This document shows positions 45,471-54,194 of a stretch of DNA of 64,000 nt, one piece after another. The stretch's first letter is position 1. Every line of letters starts with the position of its first letter. The stretch lies in NCBI GenBank assembly GCA_963703655.1, contig CAVPFA010000004.1:782632-846631 (forward strand). The letters run 5' to 3'. The notes under the pieces were generated by a model. That model did no database searches and was not told the DNA's origin. It was given only the letters and a program-made list of their open reading frames with translations. The DNA is from CAVPFA01 sp963703655. Its GTDB lineage: Bacteria; Actinomycetota; Acidimicrobiia; Acidimicrobiales; Bog-793. The position numbers and the translations under genes are program-made.

Positions 45471-46813
45471 TCCGCCGCTCCCCGTTCCAGCAGCCTCCCT
45501 CGCGGCCGAGTCAGATCGACCGACTCGCCCCGCAGCAGCGTCTGCCGGACGACACCCGTCAGGGTGCGCCCGTCATAGGGGGTGCCCGGGTTGCGGTGGT
45601 GGAGACGGTGAGGCTCGACCGTGAACGGCTCGTCCGGCGCGAGGATGCACAAGTCGGCGTCTTTTCCGACCTCGATCCCGCCCTTCGACGTGAGGCCGGC
45701 GAGGCGGGCCGGCCCTACCGACATCCACGAAGCCAAGTCGGCGAGCGTGAGCCCCCTAGTGCGGGCCTCGGTCCACACGACGGGCAGTGTGATCTGGAGG
45801 GAGGCGATGCCGCCCCAGGCGGCGCCGAAGTCGCCGCCCTCGACCTGCTTCATCTCGCGAGAGCACGGCGAGTGATCGGAGACCACGACACCGATGACCC
45901 CCTCCCGCAGGCCGGCCCAGAGGACCTCCCGGTTCTCGTGCTCGCGGATCGGGGGCGAGCACTTCATAATGGTTGCGCCATCGGTGATCTCCTCGGCGCA
46001 CAGAGCAAGGTAGTGCGGGCACGTCTCGGCGGTGACCGGCACGCCCTCGTGCCGAGCAGATCGGATCATCGGCACGGCATCGGAGCTGGAGACGTGACAG
46101 ACGTGAGCATGACCGCCCGTGCGCCTGGCTGCCTCGATGACCTGCGCCACGGCTAGGTTCTCGAGGCCCCGCGGCCGGGATCGCAGGTAATCGGCGTACC
46201 GGGCGCTCCGCATGGCCGGGAGGACTGCAGCAACGTCTTCGCTCTCGGCGTGGACCAGCAAGGGTGACCCGAGCTCGGCCAGCACGGCAAGGGCCCGCTC
46301 CATCTCCAGGAGGGTGACAGGGGGAAAGCTCTCCGAGCCCGAGTCGACGAGGAAGCACTTGAACCCGAGCACACCCGCGTCGGACAGGGCGGCCAACTCG
46401 CCGAGGTTGCCGGGCACGACTCCGCCCCAGAAACCGACGTCCACGTGGCACTGGCCGTCGGCCGCCTTGCGTTTGACCTCCAGCGCCGCCACGTCGACGG
46501 TCGCCGGGATGCTGTCGACCGGCATGTCCACCAGTGTGGTGATGCCGCCGGCCGCGGCCGCCCTCGTAGCAGTGGCGAAGCCCTCCCAGTCCGCGTTGCC
46601 CGGCTCGCAAATGTGGACGTGGCTGTCGACGAGGCCCGGCAGGAGCACGACGTCGTCGCCGAGCTCCAGGGTCCGAACGGCGGGTGGCCGCCGTTGGAGC
46701 GACTCGAGGGCGACAATGCGGCCGCCGGCGACGGCCACCGCGCAGGGCTGCTCGCCCTCCCCGCTGAGTATCGTCCGGGGAGCGGCGACGACGAGGTCGA
46801 AGGGTTCAGACAC
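45467..46813 (-). CDS. allB: Allantoinase (cyclic amidohydrolase)
   Basis: A 448-aa amidohydrolase of the dihydroorotase/allantoinase group. Metal ligands are HxH in LVDSHVHICEPG, a carboxylated Lys in GVLGFKCFLVDSG, His in LLVHAESED and in HVCHVSSSDA, and the Asp in VVSDHSPCSREMK. Allantoinase opens allantoin to allantoate. It is the first gene of the operon allantoinase, racemase, allantoicase, amidohydrolase, reductoisomerase-like, all coupled by short overlaps. GTG at 46813 follows gtgaggtcgg. Dihydropyrimidinase-like activity is the main alternative, but the neighbours decide. Confidence 0.9.
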   Translation of the reverse strand: MSEPFDLVVAAPRTILSGEGEQPCAVAVAGGRIVALESLQRRPPAVRTLELGDDVVLLPGLVDSHVHICEPGNADWEGFATATRAAAAGGITTLVDMPVDSIPATVDVAALEVKRKAADGQCHVDVGFWGGVVPGNLGELAALSDAGVLGFKCFLVDSGSESFPPVTLLEMERALAVLAELGSPLLVHAESEDVAAVLPAMRSARYADYLRSRPRGLENLAVAQVIEAARRTGGHAHVCHVSSSDAVPMIRSARHEGVPVTAETCPHYLALCAEEITDGATIMKCSPPIREHENREVLWAGLREGVIGVVVSDHSPCSREMKQVEGGDFGAAWGGIASLQITLPVVWTEARTRGLTLADLASWMSVGPARLAGLTSKGGIEVGKDADLCILAPDEPFTVEPHRLHHRNPGTPYDGRTLTGVVRQTLLRGESVDLTRPRGRLLERGAAE

Positions 46814-47031
46814 GACAGACCGACCTCACGTGATCTCGGCATCGAAGTCGATCATCTGCACTACTCGTAGTAGATCTGCGCAAAACGGACCTCCGCATCG
46901 TAGTCCGGACCGAACCTGGCCGGTGCAGGCGGGCCTCGTCTCGTGGCCAAGCGACCATCTATCATCTGCCGAGCCGGCGGCGAAGGAGCTCCGAGGAAGA
47001 TCAGAGCACGTACGGCGAGAGGAGAGCGGCT

Positions 47032-47904
47032 TTGGGGAGGGCACAGCTGACAATTCTAAACTCCATGGCGTCAACTGATTTCGAGGAAAGCCTGCAGCTC
47101 CACCGGGATTGGGGCCTCAGATGGGTAGATCTTCGTGATGAGATTTATGGTAAGTGGGTCGAAGAGCTCGATTTGAAGACTGCCAAGCGAGCAAACACAC
47201 TGATCGTCAAGCTAGGACTGCAATTATATTGCTTGTCAACCAACGTCTTCGTCGAAGATGTCGCCAACGGTGAAAAGGCATTTCGAGCTCATTTGGACAG
47301 TCTGAAGAGAGTTGTAGAGTTGTGCGACGACGTCTTCCGACCGAAGCTGGTGAGATTGAACGCCGCAGACTTTTCGGAGAGGTCCGCCGACGTTAGCTCG
47401 ATCGCGATCATCAAGGAGAACTATCCCTGGTTTATTGACGTCTATAGGGAAGCCGTTGACCTGCTCCATGATCGTGGGCTCGCCGCGACGATCGAGAACG
47501 AGGCCTTCAACTGTTGCTTGTCAAAGCCTCAAGAGTTTGTGGAATTCTTTCAGTGGCTCGACCGTCCAGGTGCGGCGGGACTGACTTGGGATGTCCAGAA
47601 TCAGTGGTCGTCGGGCGTATTTCCCTCGGTTGACGTTTATCGGCAGCTGAGACCCTTCATGAAGTACTACCACGTGAAGGGAGGACAGACGGAGGAAGGA
47701 TCGGACAGACTGGCTTGGAATGTCGCGCTGCAGGACGCCTCGTGGCCAGTGGTGGAGATAACGACCGCGGTCGTCGCGGACGGGGTATCTCCGGTAATTT
47801 GTCTGAATCCTGCCCAGCACGGCGCTCAGAAGAGCGGGTATGACTATGAGGGAATCGTCTTGAGAGATATCAACTTTCTCCGCTCCGTTCCTGGGATTGA
47901 GTGA
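47032..47904 (+). CDS. Sugar phosphate isomerase/epimerase (TIM barrel), FrlC-like candidate
   Basis: A 290-aa xylose-isomerase-like TIM barrel. TTG at 47032 follows gagaggag and is needed to include the first strand (LTILNSM); ATG 47065 would cut it off. Likely metal ligands are Glu in ATIENEAF, Asp in LTWDVQNQW, His in YYHVKGG and Glu in VVEITT. The family epimerises or isomerises keto sugars; fructoselysine 3-epimerase (FrlC) belongs here. It stands 12 bases before a kinase-SIS fusion that resembles FrlD plus FrlB. Base composition is clearly lower in GC than the operons on either side. Confidence 0.82.
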   Translation: MGRAQLTILNSMASTDFEESLQLHRDWGLRWVDLRDEIYGKWVEELDLKTAKRANTLIVKLGLQLYCLSTNVFVEDVANGEKAFRAHLDSLKRVVELCDDVFRPKLVRLNAADFSERSADVSSIAIIKENYPWFIDVYREAVDLLHDRGLAATIENEAFNCCLSKPQEFVEFFQWLDRPGAAGLTWDVQNQWSSGVFPSVDVYRQLRPFMKYYHVKGGQTEEGSDRLAWNVALQDASWPVVEITTAVVADGVSPVICLNPAQHGAQKSGYDYEGIVLRDINFLRSVPGIE

Positions 47905-47916
47905 TAGAGCGGCCGC

Positions 47917-49977
47917 ATGATGACCTCACGTGCGGCACCAGGCGACCTCGACGTCGTCGTCATCGGCAACCTCACGATCGACGACGTGGTTCGTCCCAAC
48001 GGCGAGACGACCATGTCGTCGCCAGGCGGCAACACAATCTATGCAGGGACGGCCGCGCAGCTCTGGGGCCTGCGCGTTGGGCTGGTGGCGAGAGTGGGCG
48101 CCGACTTTCCGACTGCGGCGCTCGACCGGCTCACAAATGCCGGGCTCGACACCGGCGGGCTCCGTCCGGTTGAGGGTCCGACCGTCCGCAACTGGGTCAT
48201 CTACGAGGCGGATGGGCGCCGGACCTGGGTCTACCGCACGGAGCCCGGACGAGCCGTGGAGGTGGCGCCCCGCCCGGAGGACGTGCCGGTGGGGTGGCTC
48301 GCACGGGCGGGCGGGGCAACGGTCGTCCACGTGGCGGCGATGCCGATCGCCGCGGCCGGCGCCATCCTCGAGCACGTCCGGGCCGCGGGCGATGGAGCGA
48401 TCGTCACCCTTGACACCCACGAATCATGGGACGCGCGAGACGAGGTCCTCGCCCTCGCCCGGCAAGTCGACGTGTTCCTGCCCAGTGACGGGGAGCTCGC
48501 CGCCCTCCTCGGTTACGACGACCCCGGGAGGGCGTGCGCCGAGCTCTTGGCCGAGGGCGTCCCGGCAGTCGTGGTGAAGTGCGGCTCGAAGGGAGCGGTC
48601 GTGGCCCTCCCGGAGGGCGTCACGACCGTGAGGCCGCCCGAGGTCGTCGTGATCGACGCCACGGGAGCGGGCGACACGTTCTGCGGCGGGCTGGCGGCCG
48701 GCCTCGCCCTCGGCGAGCCGCTGCTGACTGCGGCCCGGCGAGGCGCGGCCACGGCCGGAGCCGCCCTCGGGGCCAGCGGCTCACTCCGGCTGCTGCGCCG
48801 GGCGGCGATCGCCGGGCGGCTGTTCCGCTGTTACGAGGAGGGCCGGACGCCCGGAATCGAGACGCCCAACCCGGCGGGGGACGACAGCGAGGTCATGGAG
48901 CGGGAGATCACCACGATCCCCGCCGTGATCCGGGACCGTCTGGGACTGGCAACCCAGGCGGCCTCGACGGTGGAGCGGCTGCGAGACGCAGGGATTCGCC
49001 GACTCGTACTGGTCGGATGCGGGGATTCGGGCTTCGCCTGCGAGGCTGCGGCCTTGGCTCTCAACCGCCACTCCGGCCTCGAGGCCCGGTGGGAGCACGC
49101 CCTCGACTTCGCTCGATACAGAGTCCGCTACCAGGCGAAGCAGACTGCGGTCGTCGCCCTGTCGTTTTCCGGGAAGACGGGCCGGACCATCGAAGCCGCA
49201 CGGCAGGCGAGCGCTTTCGGGCATCTAGTGGTTGCTCTCACGGGCGCTCCTGACGGCCCGCTGGCGCAAGCGGCGGACGTCGTGCTGTCGGCTGAGATCC
49301 CTACATTCGGCTTCTCGCCGGGCACGAGCACCTACACAGCCATGCTGGTGACCCTCCTGACCCTGGCGGCCGAGCTGGGAGCCGACTCGGATGGCGATGC
49401 TGAGGCCCTCAACCGCTACGCCGAAGAGCTGCGACGCCTGCCAGAGCTGGCCGATGAGACCCTGCGTCTGTGCGAGAGCCCGTCGCGGGTCGCAGCCGAA
49501 CGGCTGGTCGGGGCCCGCATGATCACGTTCCTCGGCGCGGGACCGAACGAGGCAAGCGCCAAGTTTGGATCGGCCAAGCTCTTTGAGGGGGCCCAGCAGA
49601 TCGCCCTCTCGACCAACGTGGAGGAGTGGGCGCACGAGCAGTACTTCATCACCAGAGCCGGTGAGCCGGTGATCCTGGTGGCACCAGGCGGAGCGGCGTT
49701 CGACCGGGCCACGGAGATTCTGTCGGAGCTCAACTACATCGGAGCCGCCCCCATCTTCGTCAGCGACCGGACGCCACCCGGGCCGGCCATGCACTTACCT
49801 CTAGCAGTAGGGGTTTCCGAGGAGCTCACGCCGGCGTTGGCGTCGATCCCGCTCAGCCAGATCGGCCTCCACCTCATGCGACTGAACGACAGGCGTAGCT
49901 ACAACTTCCCTGACGAGGAGGCGGCGCGGGAGCACTACGACACCATCCATCGCGTCACGATCGGCGAACCTGCCTGA
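47917..49977 (+). CDS. PfkB sugar kinase fused to SIS-domain isomerase/deglycase
   Basis: A 686-aa two-enzyme fusion. Residues about 12-300 are a PfkB (ribokinase-type) kinase with the substrate Gly-Gly in SSPGGNTIYAGTAAQLWG and the catalytic ATGAGDTFCGG near 248. Residues about 330-680 are a double SIS domain as in GlmS or FrlB: GCGDSGFACEAA (about 367), the phosphosugar loop SFSGKTGRTIEA, and a second SIS with FLGAGPNEASAKFGSAKLFE and NVEEWAHEQYF. No glutaminase domain is present. A kinase making a 6-phosphosugar and a SIS enzyme acting on it match FrlD and FrlB, which split Amadori compounds to glucose 6-phosphate and an amine. The fusion has no internal start or stop. Confidence 0.88.
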   Translation: MMTSRAAPGDLDVVVIGNLTIDDVVRPNGETTMSSPGGNTIYAGTAAQLWGLRVGLVARVGADFPTAALDRLTNAGLDTGGLRPVEGPTVRNWVIYEADGRRTWVYRTEPGRAVEVAPRPEDVPVGWLARAGGATVVHVAAMPIAAAGAILEHVRAAGDGAIVTLDTHESWDARDEVLALARQVDVFLPSDGELAALLGYDDPGRACAELLAEGVPAVVVKCGSKGAVVALPEGVTTVRPPEVVVIDATGAGDTFCGGLAAGLALGEPLLTAARRGAATAGAALGASGSLRLLRRAAIAGRLFRCYEEGRTPGIETPNPAGDDSEVMEREITTIPAVIRDRLGLATQAASTVERLRDAGIRRLVLVGCGDSGFACEAAALALNRHSGLEARWEHALDFARYRVRYQAKQTAVVALSFSGKTGRTIEAARQASAFGHLVVALTGAPDGPLAQAADVVLSAEIPTFGFSPGTSTYTAMLVTLLTLAAELGADSDGDAEALNRYAEELRRLPELADETLRLCESPSRVAAERLVGARMITFLGAGPNEASAKFGSAKLFEGAQQIALSTNVEEWAHEQYFITRAGEPVILVAPGGAAFDRATEILSELNYIGAAPIFVSDRTPPGPAMHLPLAVGVSEELTPALASIPLSQIGLHLMRLNDRRSYNFPDEEAAREHYDTIHRVTIGEPA

Positions 49978-50000
49978 GGTGCGGTCGGGCAGACCGGCGG

Positions 50001-50564
50001 TCACCCCCGGGCGGCGGTCGCGCGCGGTGCGGCAAGGACTTCACGCACCTTCGCTGGGACCTGTTGCGGACTCTCGGCCCCTACGAGGAGGGCGAAGTCG
50101 TCGTCACCCGCAATCAGCAACCGGCGGAGCTGCTCTACGAGGCGCGCCCAGCGGCTGCCTACGAGGACGACTCCGTGCGGGCGCGGCTCTGTTTGAGCAC
50201 TCGCCCAGCCCACTGCCCACTCCGACAAGGTTCCCACGCCGCCCGGCAGTGCGACGAGCACGTCGGCTCGGGCGACGTGATCGAGCCGTTCTCCGTAGGA
50301 CGCGCACCACGCGAGATCGTCGTGGGCGGGATCCGGAGTCAGGTGCGCCCAAGCCGTCATCGGCAACCCTGTCGCCCTCCCTCCTCGAGACTTCGCGCCT
50401 TCCGTCGCGGCTCCCATCAGCCCGCCGTACCCGCCCGTGACGATGCGCCAGCCTGAGTCTGCGATCAAGGCCCCGACCTCGTAAGCCTCTTGCCACTCCG
50501 GCGCATCGCGCCCGAGGCGCGCCGAACCGACGACCGCTACGACTATGCCCTCTCGTGAGGTCAT
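50001..50564 (-). CDS. LOG-family protein (TIGR00725-like)
   Basis: A 187-aa Rossmann-fold protein of the lysine-decarboxylase-like/LOG group. VVAVVGSARLG opens the fold, IVTGGYGGLMGAATEGA binds the phosphate and ALPGGVGTLSEW is the PGGxGTxxE catalytic motif. Relatives hydrolyse nucleotide N-glycosides such as cytokinin riboside monophosphate, or sense nucleotides. ATG at 50564 follows ggggaggggg. It is convergent with the kinase-SIS gene and divergent from the FadR-type regulator. Confidence 0.85.
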   Translation of the reverse strand: MTSREGIVVAVVGSARLGRDAPEWQEAYEVGALIADSGWRIVTGGYGGLMGAATEGAKSRGGRATGLPMTAWAHLTPDPAHDDLAWCASYGERLDHVARADVLVALPGGVGTLSEWAVGWASAQTEPRPHGVVLVGSRWARLVEQLRRLLIAGDDDFALLVGAESPQQVPAKVREVLAAPRATAARG

Positions 50565-50582
50565 GGCTTGCCCCCTCCCCTG

Positions 50583-50611
50583 TTGCGCGAGCGGAGCCCG
50601 GGCGCGATACT
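50583..50611 (+). promoter_or_regulatory. Predicted leaderless promoter of the FadR-type regulator gene
   Basis: TTGCGC and GATACT are 17 bases apart and the -10 ends six bases before GTG 50618. No ribosome binding site precedes that codon. Confidence 0.5.
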
Positions 50612-50617
50612 GCGTCG

Positions 50618-51448
50618 GTGTTGCAGTCTGACAGGTTGACCACCTGGGAGCCCAATCTCCCCGCCTCGCTGCCCCTGTCACGCGTCGTTCGGCGCAGCGC
50701 CGCCGACGAGGTGCAAGCTCAACTCGTCGCACTCATCGAGTCGGAGCAGGTGCAGGTCAACGACCGACTGCCATCTGAGGCGGAGCTGTCACGCCGCTTC
50801 GGTGTGAGCCGGCCTATCGTCCGTGAGGCCCTGGGCCGCCTGCAAGCGCTGGGCCTCACCGAGGCCCAGGCGGGCCGCGGTACCTTCGTGGCGTCCAACG
50901 TGACCAAGCTCACGGTCACGTTCGGTCAGTATTCGGCCTCGGACCTCAACGAGGTTCGTCGTTGTCTGGAAGTGCCGGCTGCCAGACTGGCCGCACAACG
51001 CCGGACGCCCGAGGATCTTCAACTCCTCGGGTCGATCCTCGAGGCGCAGGAGAATGCCGCCGGCGTGGAGGAGACAGTCGCCACAGACGCCAGGTTCCAC
51101 TGCACGATTGCCCTGGCGACGGGCAACAAGCTCTTCGTACGGCTGGTGGAGGACCTGCGCGAGATCCTCCAGGAGCAGTCGCTGGCGGTGTCGACGTTGC
51201 GCGCCCGCGGCGAGCACGCCGCCAGGGAGCACCGGCGGATCCTTGACGCAATCGTCGAGGGGGAAGGCGAGGCGGCTGGCTCCGCCATGAGCGACCATCT
51301 GGACGCGGTAGAGAGGGCCATCCTGCGCGGGCACCACGAGCCGTCCCGGCAGGGAGACGGCGTGCCAGGGCCGGGTACCCGGAAGGACAATCAGAGGGCT
51401 GAAAAGCCAGAAGCCAGGCGCCGCCGCCGCACCCGGAATTCCACATAA
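50618..51448 (+). CDS. GntR-family transcriptional regulator, FadR/FCD type
   Basis: A 276-aa regulator. The winged helix (about residues 25-90) shows NDRLPSEAELSRRFGVSRPI and VREALGRLQALGL; the all-helical FCD ligand domain follows (about 105-245) with metal-binding positions in DARFHCTIALATGNK and REHRRILDAI. FCD regulators respond to small carboxylic acids or sugar acids. GTG at 50618 is favoured by the promoter just upstream; an open frame reaches back to 50555. The C-terminal tail is very basic. It probably controls the catabolic genes that follow. Confidence 0.9.
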   Translation: MLQSDRLTTWEPNLPASLPLSRVVRRSAADEVQAQLVALIESEQVQVNDRLPSEAELSRRFGVSRPIVREALGRLQALGLTEAQAGRGTFVASNVTKLTVTFGQYSASDLNEVRRCLEVPAARLAAQRRTPEDLQLLGSILEAQENAAGVEETVATDARFHCTIALATGNKLFVRLVEDLREILQEQSLAVSTLRARGEHAAREHRRILDAIVEGEGEAAGSAMSDHLDAVERAILRGHHEPSRQGDGVPGPGTRKDNQRAEKPEARRRRRTRNST

Positions 51449-51476
51449 TCACAGCAACGAGAAACGGGGGATAATC

Positions 51477-53123
51477 GTGAACAACCCATTTGACGCTGAA
51501 GGAGAGCCGACACCTGAGGCAGGCGGTCGACAGCTAGACCGCCGAACCTTCCTTCGCTCCGCATTGGTTTCTGGGGCAGCCGTGGCGGCCGGTGGCCTCC
51601 TCGATGTTTACGCTGGTGGGGCCGCGGGGGCGTCGTCACCCGCACGAACAAGCAGCTCACCGAAGCCGCGAAGAGGCGGCAATCTGAGGGTCGGACTCAC
51701 CGGAGGCGGCAGCACCGACACGCTTAACCCGTATTTGGGCGGTCTCACCGCGATAGGCACGGCCCGCAATCAGCAGATATACCAGCCGCTGGTCCAGTTG
51801 GCTAGCAATGCACAGCTTCAGTACGTGCTGGCAGAGGAGATCATCCCCAAGGGTTCGACCTCGAAGTGGATAATTCGGCTGAGGAAAGGCGTCACCTTCC
51901 ACAACGGGAAGCCATTCGGCGCCGACGACGTGATCTCCTTCCTCCAGGCTCAGCTCAATCCGAAGTCACCGCTGACTGGTGGGCTAGTCCTCGCCCCCGT
52001 CGAAGCCAAGCACTTGAAGAAGGTCGACAACCTGACCGTCGAAGTCCCCATGAGTATCCCGTTCGGGAGCTTCGTCGAGCAGTTGGCGGCGCTCTGGTGG
52101 GTTCTGTACGTCCCGCCGGCTGGGTGGAAGCAAGGCGACAAGCCGATCGGTACGGGTCCGTTCGTTCACAAGAGCTTCACACCCGGTCAACAGAGCGTCT
52201 TCGTGCGCAACAAGAACTACTGGAAGTCAGGAGTCCCGTACCTGAGCCAGGTGACGATCGTGGACTTCGCGGACCCCGCCTCCCTCGAGAATGCCCTCAC
52301 CAGCAACGTCATCGATGCCACGGGCTTCCTCACCGGCACCCAGCGGGCGGAGCTGCGAAACGCTCCGGGAATCGAGACGGTTGTCTCGCAGGCCGGATCC
52401 ATCCAGCCGTTCACGATGCGAGTGGACAAGGCGCCGTTCAACAACGTCAACGTCCGGCAGGCCTTCAAGTACATCATCAACCGTCCGGAGCTGATATCGA
52501 CGAGCCTGGACGGCTACGGCTGGCTGGCCCACGACGTCACGTCACCATATGACCCCGACTACGACCACGGGCTCCATCGGGAGCAAGACATTGGCCTGGC
52601 CAGGCACCTCCTCAAGAAGGCTGGTTACAACAATGATTTGACGGTCACGCTCTACACCTCGCTCGCGATACAGCAGAGCGCGCCGCTGATGGCAACCGTA
52701 TTCAAGCAGCAGGCCCTTGCAGCCGGGGTGACCGTCAACATCGACCAGGTGAGCGCGTCCAACTTCTTTGGACCCAACTATTACACCGTGGTGCCCTTCG
52801 CGCAGATCTACTACGACTACTCGCCGTACCTTTCCCAGGTGAGTCAGACATTCCTGCCTAACTCACCTTACAGAGAGACCCACTTCAACGACCCGACGTA
52901 CACCAGCCTCTACTACCAGGCGAACAAGACACAAAGTGCTGCCTTACGGCGAGAGCTCGTGTACGAGATGCAGAAGATCGACTTCAACCAGGGTGGCTAC
53001 ATCGTTCCGTGTTTCGTAGACTCCATCGACGCTTACAAGACGACGCTGAGGGGACACGTAAAGGGGGTCGTCGGTGAGGCAATGGGCAACTTCAACTTCG
53101 AGGACTACTACTTCGTCTCCTGA
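51477..53123 (+). CDS. Extracellular solute-binding protein, family 5, Tat-exported
   Basis: A 548-aa SBP family 5 protein. A twin-arginine signal is clear: RRTFLRS at residues 22-28, then a hydrophobic stretch (ALVSGAAVAAGGLL). The mature part begins GGNLRVGLTGGGSTDTLNPY and has WIIRLRKGVTFHNGKPFGADDV, the family block. GTG at 51477 follows cgggggat. No permease or ATPase genes adjoin; it presumably docks with a transporter elsewhere. Its place after a FadR-type regulator and before sugar enzymes suggests it collects the substrate of this island. Confidence 0.92.
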   Translation: MNNPFDAEGEPTPEAGGRQLDRRTFLRSALVSGAAVAAGGLLDVYAGGAAGASSPARTSSSPKPRRGGNLRVGLTGGGSTDTLNPYLGGLTAIGTARNQQIYQPLVQLASNAQLQYVLAEEIIPKGSTSKWIIRLRKGVTFHNGKPFGADDVISFLQAQLNPKSPLTGGLVLAPVEAKHLKKVDNLTVEVPMSIPFGSFVEQLAALWWVLYVPPAGWKQGDKPIGTGPFVHKSFTPGQQSVFVRNKNYWKSGVPYLSQVTIVDFADPASLENALTSNVIDATGFLTGTQRAELRNAPGIETVVSQAGSIQPFTMRVDKAPFNNVNVRQAFKYIINRPELISTSLDGYGWLAHDVTSPYDPDYDHGLHREQDIGLARHLLKKAGYNNDLTVTLYTSLAIQQSAPLMATVFKQQALAAGVTVNIDQVSASNFFGPNYYTVVPFAQIYYDYSPYLSQVSQTFLPNSPYRETHFNDPTYTSLYYQANKTQSAALRRELVYEMQKIDFNQGGYIVPCFVDSIDAYKTTLRGHVKGVVGEAMGNFNFEDYYFVS

Positions 53124-53186
53124 GGCAAGAGGATGGCTCATCGGCTGACCCTGGAAGTTCCGCCCAAATAAGGAAACGGGGAAATC

Positions 53187-54194
53187 ATGGAAACGTGGCT
53201 GGACTCGCTTCCGGCAGAAGCCCAACGGGCGGTCGTCGCTTTCTCCGATCCTCACCCACCGGGTTCCAGGGCACGGGCACTCTACGCCGCGACCGCTCTT
53301 TACGAGGTGGCCCGAGCCTGGCCGACGAATCAGGCGGGTTTGGAAGGAGCGCTACACGAGCTCGCCGATCGGCTGCTCACGATCGGACAGGGAACCGCGC
53401 ACCAGCCAGGCGTGAGGAACATGATCACGTTCACGCTGGCCGCGGATTGTACCGGGCCCAGTGACGAAGTAGCCGCGCGACTCCTGTCCCGGCTCGAAGA
53501 GGCGAACCGGTCAGCCACGACGGGGTCCACGGCCATGTCTGAGGCCGGGGCGGCTTTGCTCCACGACGGTGATCGGCTGCTGGTCCACGACTTTGCGGAC
53601 CGTTCTACCCAGGCCGTGGTGACCGCGGCGGCAGAGCAGGGCAAGAGGCTCCACGTGATTGCCACGGCCTGCCGCAGCCGGCGGGCCGACGGGCTTCGCG
53701 TTGCGAAGGAAGCGGCGAGGGTTGGGCACCAGGCGACTGTCGTGACCGACGCGGGTGTGGGATGGGTCATGGGTCATTACGGGGTGAAGGCAGCGTTGGT
53801 CGGCGCTGACGCTGTGATGAGCGACGGAACTCTGCTGACGACCCCGGGCGCCTTGGTCATCGCCATGGTCGGAAAGGCAAGCGGGGTACCAGTCCACGCT
53901 GTGACGGATCTGTGGAAGCTCCTCGACGCGATCGGACCTGAGATTCAGCAAATTAACGAGGAACCCGACCCGGACGGTGTCCCGGAGGCCCTGAGCTGGA
54001 CGGAACAGGGCTACGGGTTCCTGAATCCACTGGTGGACGTCGTCCCCGGGAAGTATCTCACTAGTTACCTTACAGAGTTCGGCCAGCTCGAGCCTTCTGC
54101 TGTCGGCGATGTCGCCCGTACAAAGTACGGGCTCGGGAGTGCCAGCCAGCCTCCAACCGCAAGCACAGCGCATGCCACAAGCCCACTCAAGTAA
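53187..54194 (+). CDS. eIF2B-alpha/MtnA-like sugar phosphate isomerase
   Basis: A 335-aa member of the initiation-factor-2B alpha family, which in prokaryotes comprises isomerases of aldose 1-phosphates: methylthioribose-1-phosphate isomerase and ribose-1,5-bisphosphate isomerase. Features are the helical N-terminus, RSATTGSTAMSEAGAALLHD, CRSRRADGLRVAKEAARVGH, the catalytic Asp region LVGADAVMSDGTLLTTPGA, and NPLVDVVPGKYLTSYLTEFG. Methylthioribose-type enzymes have a Cys in the active site (GTCN-like), which is not seen; this favours the ribose-1,5-bisphosphate type. ATG at 53187 follows ggaaacgggg. Its end overlaps the next kinase by 23 bases. Confidence 0.82.
   Translation: METWLDSLPAEAQRAVVAFSDPHPPGSRARALYAATALYEVARAWPTNQAGLEGALHELADRLLTIGQGTAHQPGVRNMITFTLAADCTGPSDEVAARLLSRLEEANRSATTGSTAMSEAGAALLHDGDRLLVHDFADRSTQAVVTAAAEQGKRLHVIATACRSRRADGLRVAKEAARVGHQATVVTDAGVGWVMGHYGVKAALVGADAVMSDGTLLTTPGALVIAMVGKASGVPVHAVTDLWKLLDAIGPEIQQINEEPDPDGVPEALSWTEQGYGFLNPLVDVVPGKYLTSYLTEFGQLEPSAVGDVARTKYGLGSASQPPTASTAHATSPLK

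Noticed and set aside
46863..46980. Minus-strand peptide ending FGPDYDAEVRFAQIYYE upstream of the allantoinase gene
   Set aside because: It looks like a protein C-terminus, but only about 25-35 residues can be followed and no family could be named, so it was not listed as a gene remnant.
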